64,000 nt of DNA from Dongia_B soli (GTDB lineage Bacteria; Pseudomonadota; Alphaproteobacteria; Dongiales; Dongiaceae). Below, piece after piece: positions 61,008 through 64,000 of this stretch (position 1 is its first letter; every line of letters begins with the position of its first letter). The notes below the pieces were generated by a model that was given only the letters and a program-made list of their open reading frames with translations, made no database searches and was not told the DNA's origin. The position numbers and the translations under genes are program-made. Location: positions 496,001-560,000 of the forward strand of contig NZ_JAXCLW010000002.1 in the NCBI RefSeq assembly GCF_034044715.1. The letters are read 5' to 3'.

Positions 61008-62678
61008 TTACTTCTGCAGCATCGGCAGATTGAGGCCCTGTTCCCTCGCACAGTCGATCGCGATCTCATAACCGGCATCGGCATGACGCATGACACCCGT
61101 GCCGGGGTCGTTCGTCAGCACGCGTTCGATGCGCCGCGCGGCGTCCTCGGTCCCGTCGCAGCAGATTACCATGCCGGCATGCTGCGAAAAGCCCATGCCG
61201 ACCCCACCGCCATGATGCAGGCTGACCCAGGTGGCGCCCGACGCGCAGTTCAGCAAGGCGTTCAACAGCGGCCAGTCGGAGACCGCATCCGAGCCGTCCT
61301 TCATGGCTTCCGTCTCGCGGTTGGGGCTGGCGACGGAACCGGAATCGAGGTGATCGCGACCGATCACCACCGGTGCCTTCAACTCTCCTTTGGCGACCAT
61401 TTCATTGAAGGCGAGGCCGAGCTTCGCACGTTCACCGAGACCGACCCAGCAGATGCGGGCGGGCAGGCCCTGGAAGCTGATCCGCTGGCGGGCCATGTCG
61501 AGCCAATTGTGCAGATGCGGATTGTCGGGGATCAGCTCCTTCACCTTGGCGTCGGTCTTATAGATGTCTTCCGGATCGCCGCTGAGTGCGGCCCAACGGA
61601 ACGGGCCGATGCCGCGGCAGAAAAGCGGGCGAATATAAGCGGGCACAAAGCCGGGGAAGTCGAAGGCATTCTCAACACCTTCTTCTTTCGCCATTTGCCG
61701 AATGTTGTTGCCGTAGTCGAGAACGGGGATACCATGCTTATGGAAATCGAGCATAGCACGAACCTGGACCGCCATCGATTGCTTTGCGGCCTTCACCACG
61801 GCCTCGGGATCCCTCTGGCGCATATCGGCGGCCTTTTCCAAACTCCAGCCGGCCGGCAGATAGCCATTCAGCGGATCGTGCGCGCTGGTCTGGTCGGTCA
61901 CCATGTCGGGGCGAAGGCCGCGCTTGACGATCTCCGGGAAGACCTCGGCAGCATTGCCGAGCAGGCCGACGGAGATGGCCTTACCATCTTTCTTAGCCTT
62001 GTCGAGAATGGCCAAGGCTTCATCCAGCGTCGCAGCCTTGGTGTCGAGATAACGGGTTTCCAGACGGCGTTCGATCCGCGACGGCTCGCATTCGACGGCC
62101 AGCATGGAGGCGCCGGCCATGGTGGCGGCGAGAGGCTGGGCACCACCCATCCCGCCGAGCCCGCCAGTCAGAATCCAGCGTCCTTTGAGGTTGCCGCCGT
62201 AATGCTGGCGACCCGCTTCGACGAACGTCTCGTAAGTTCCCTGGACGATGCCCTGGCTGCCGATATAGATCCAGGATCCAGCGGTCATCTGGCCATACAT
62301 CATCAGGCCCTTGGCATCCAATTCCCGGAAATGCTCCCAGGTCGCCCAATGGGGAACGAGATTGGAATTCGCGAGGAGCACACGCGGCGCGTCCTTGTGA
62401 GTGCGGAAAACGCCGACCGGCTTGCCTGACTGGATCAGCAAGGTCTCGTCTTCGTTTAACGTCTTCAACGTTTCGACGATCCGGTCAAAGCATTCCCAGT
62501 TCCGCGCCGCCCGGCCGATGCCGCCATACACCACCAATTCATTGGGGTTCTCGGCATTGTCGGGGTCGAGATTGTTCATCAGCATGCGCAGCGGTGCTTC
62601 CGTCAGCCAGCTCTTGGCGTTGAGTTCGGTCCCGCGCGGAGCTCGGATGACACGGGCGTTGTAACGGGTGGCGCTCAC
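61008..62678 (-). CDS. hutU: Urocanate hydratase
   Basis: 556 aa from the GTG at 62678, chosen because GGAGG lies 8 bases upstream and the length then equals the family norm; the open frame extends to 62774 through the operator, which is not coding. NAD-binding motif TGGLGGMGGAQPLA is clear, along with LLIQSGKPVGVFRTH and DHLDSGSVASPNRETE. It converts urocanate to imidazolone propionate. First gene of the minus-strand hut run (hutU, hutI, hutD, hutG) and preceded by a HutC-like operator. Confidence 0.95.
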   Translation of the reverse strand: MSATRYNARVIRAPRGTELNAKSWLTEAPLRMLMNNLDPDNAENPNELVVYGGIGRAARNWECFDRIVETLKTLNEDETLLIQSGKPVGVFRTHKDAPRVLLANSNLVPHWATWEHFRELDAKGLMMYGQMTAGSWIYIGSQGIVQGTYETFVEAGRQHYGGNLKGRWILTGGLGGMGGAQPLAATMAGASMLAVECEPSRIERRLETRYLDTKAATLDEALAILDKAKKDGKAISVGLLGNAAEVFPEIVKRGLRPDMVTDQTSAHDPLNGYLPAGWSLEKAADMRQRDPEAVVKAAKQSMAVQVRAMLDFHKHGIPVLDYGNNIRQMAKEEGVENAFDFPGFVPAYIRPLFCRGIGPFRWAALSGDPEDIYKTDAKVKELIPDNPHLHNWLDMARQRISFQGLPARICWVGLGERAKLGLAFNEMVAKGELKAPVVIGRDHLDSGSVASPNRETEAMKDGSDAVSDWPLLNALLNCASGATWVSLHHGGGVGMGFSQHAGMVICCDGTEDAARRIERVLTNDPGTGVMRHADAGYEIAIDCAREQGLNLPMLQK

Positions 62679-63062
62679 CGGATTATCCTCCGTTAACTTG
62701 TATATACATGTATAACCAATACGGGATAGTTGGCTTGTTGGCAAGGAGTTTCCCGGCCTAAACCTGATTGGCAACCGAACTTCTATTCAGTGGTCCAATC
62801 GCCAGACGGCAAAAGCCGATACGGGCTAGTAATGGTCGCTTTTGAACGGCGTTCCGGTCGCCCGGTGCGAAATGAGTAGCCACGTTATGCGTTTTGACCG
62901 CTGGTGGCACAACAGATCAGGTCCTAACCTGATGCTGAATAATATCTCTGTCGGGGGGCGAGCGTGCAGCGCGAAGCGGTCAAAAAAGGTTCTTTTCCGA
63001 CGGCATCAAGCCGCCATTAAAGGTCAAGCTGCTTTTCGTTCCCCTGGCGCTCAGGCACTTTC
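62679..63062. other. 384-base intergenic region between hutU and the EamA gene
   Basis: Besides the hutU ribosome site and HutC-like operator it holds a hairpin-forming dyad ATCAGGT/ACCTGAT (62916-62933), and a 10-bp inverted pair TTTTGACCGC (62892-62901) and GCGGTCAAAA (62976-62985) 74 bases apart. No convincing gene, tRNA or known RNA was seen. Confidence 0.5.
62697..62710. promoter_or_regulatory. HutC-like operator upstream of hutU
   Basis: CTTGTATATACATG lies 18 bases upstream of the hutU GTG and is the exact reverse complement of the site before the HAL-fold gene. It resembles the HutC recognition pattern. Confidence 0.78.
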
Positions 63063-64000
63063 ATGACATCACCTTCCGGGCTTCGGCCGGCCGGTTCCGC
63101 GCGTAACTCCTACATGCGTGGGCTCTTCCTTGTCACGCTGGCCATGCTGTTTTCCAGCACCAGCGGGCTTTTCGTCCGGTCCTTGCCGGATCTGGACCCT
63201 TGGACCATCAATGCCTATCGCGGCGGCTTCATGTCGCTATCGCTTCTGGCCTATTTGCTGGCAATTTATCGCCGGGCGACACCAGCCTTGTTCATGCCAC
63301 CGCAGCCGGTTGCCTTTCTTCTATCGGCCACCGCGTTCGGCGCGGCGACAACGTGCTACGTCGTCGCGATCTCACTGGCGAGCAGCGTGGCTTCCGTGGC
63401 CGCCCTCAGCGCCACCGCGCCGATCTTTGCTGCCTTGCTGGCCTGGCTGGTCCTGCGGGAACGGACCTCGCCTATCGTGCTTGGCGCGGCTGTCTTGGCA
63501 TTCATCGGCATCCTGGCCATTGCCCGATCAGAAGAAGGCAGTGCAGGGGGCGGCAATGGCCTATTGGTCACCGTGCTGGGGCTTGGCGTACCGCTTTTCA
63601 TGGCCCTGCAGACCGTCGTGCTGAAGCGCTTCGCCCAGATCGACATGACGCCGGCTTTGGTTATCGGTGGCTTCGCGGTTGCAGTGATTGTCTGGCTGCT
63701 GCATGGCATCCCATTGCTGACGCCAAAGCAGTTTCTGATCCTGGCCTTGATGGGCATGCTGCAACTGGCTGTTTCGCTGGTTTGCTTCCTGCGCGGCGCA
63801 CCACATGTGCCGGCGGTACAGACCATGCTGATCGCCATGGGCGATGTGCTATGCAATCCGCTTTGGCCTTGGCTCATCTATGGAGAACGGGTGCCGTTCA
63901 AGGTCTTCATTGGCGGCGGTTTGATCTTCGTCGCCATCGTCATCGCGACTTTGTGGCCGCAACTAAGGCGGCGACATGAAAATGTGAACCGCATGAGGCA
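63063..64000 (+). CDS. EamA/DMT-family transporter, 3' truncated by window edge
   Basis: The frame opens at the ATG at 63063 (MTSPSGLRPAGSARNSYMRG) and is still open at base 64000, giving at least 312 residues. Hydrophobic helices recur throughout: LFLVTLAMLFSSTSGLFV, ATAFGAATTCYVVAISL, ALSATAPIFAALLAWLVLRE and VLGLGVPLFMALQTVVL. The ALSATAPIFAALLAW-RE pattern is typical of the EamA repeat. Only the extreme C-terminus is probably missing. An exporter or permease for a small metabolite; no evidence for the substrate. Divergent from hutU. Confidence 0.85.
   Translation, partial: MTSPSGLRPAGSARNSYMRGLFLVTLAMLFSSTSGLFVRSLPDLDPWTINAYRGGFMSLSLLAYLLAIYRRATPALFMPPQPVAFLLSATAFGAATTCYVVAISLASSVASVAALSATAPIFAALLAWLVLRERTSPIVLGAAVLAFIGILAIARSEEGSAGGGNGLLVTVLGLGVPLFMALQTVVLKRFAQIDMTPALVIGGFAVAVIVWLLHGIPLLTPKQFLILALMGMLQLAVSLVCFLRGAPHVPAVQTMLIAMGDVLCNPLWPWLIYGERVPFKVFIGGGLIFVAIVIATLWPQLRRRHENVNRMR

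Noticed and set aside
1..64000. CRISPR arrays, insertion sequences, prophage or integron
   Set aside because: No regularly spaced repeats, transposase, integrase or phage structural genes were seen on either strand.

Overview
The window looks like a chromosomal segment of a GC-rich alphaproteobacterium, probably of the Rhodospirillales. Supporting signs are a DUF2336 protein, PAS_5-type single-domain proteins, a bacterial ATP-dependent DNA ligase repair cluster, the five-step HutF/HutG histidine route, and GlxB/C/D-like genes with sarcosine-oxidase-like subunits. I see no prophage, transposase, rRNA or CRISPR array.

Layout. 0-6.4 kb: the end of a serine-glyoxylate-type aminotransferase, a histidine kinase/DUF2336 pair, and a PAS protein overlapping a short methyl-accepting protein. 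6.4-12.4 kb: a divergent DNA-repair cluster (ATP-dependent ligase and MBL exonuclease on the minus strand; Lhr-like helicase and PdeM on the plus strand). 12.4-16 kb: tRNA-Thr(TGT), a nitrilase-family amidase, and the divergent pair gbuA/aruH (arginine transaminase route) around a strong palindrome. 16-22.4 kb: a TetR/MBL pair, then a polyamine-type ABC transporter ending in a dimethylargininase-like hydrolase. 22.4-28.9 kb: a GntR regulator divergent from a five-gene module (glutamine-synthetase-like ligase, class II amidotransferase, GXGXG protein, FMN/Fe-S synthase domain, 130-aa protein). 29-36 kb: an orphan protein, the four N-methylglutamate dehydrogenase subunits, and a GlxA-type and an XRE-cupin regulator. 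37-43.3 kb: a second amidotransferase/GXGXG/FMN/ligase module (the canonical mgsABC-gmaS set) and fhs. 43.4-47.5 kb: an orphan Tat-exported peptide-type binding protein, a PhyH dioxygenase, an IclR regulator and a GNAT. 47.6-62.7 kb: a histidine-utilisation locus (HAL-fold protein, hutC, hutF ... hutG, hutD, hutI, hutU) interrupted by an EamA exporter, an RND pump and a COG4315 protein. The window ends inside another EamA transporter.

How the genes may work together. Much of the window concerns nitrogen and one-carbon units from amines and guanidines. A plausible but unproven chain is: import of a methylated guanidine, release of methylamine by the dimethylargininase-like enzyme, capture by gmaS/mgsABC, oxidation by MgdABCD to a folate-bound C1 unit, and exchange with formate by Fhs. 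The most unusual items are the two paralogous N-methylglutamate-synthase-like modules, whose FMN subunits differ in the Fe-S cysteine motif, and a HAL-fold protein under a HutC-like operator whose MIO triad is replaced by Tyr-Ile-Thr.
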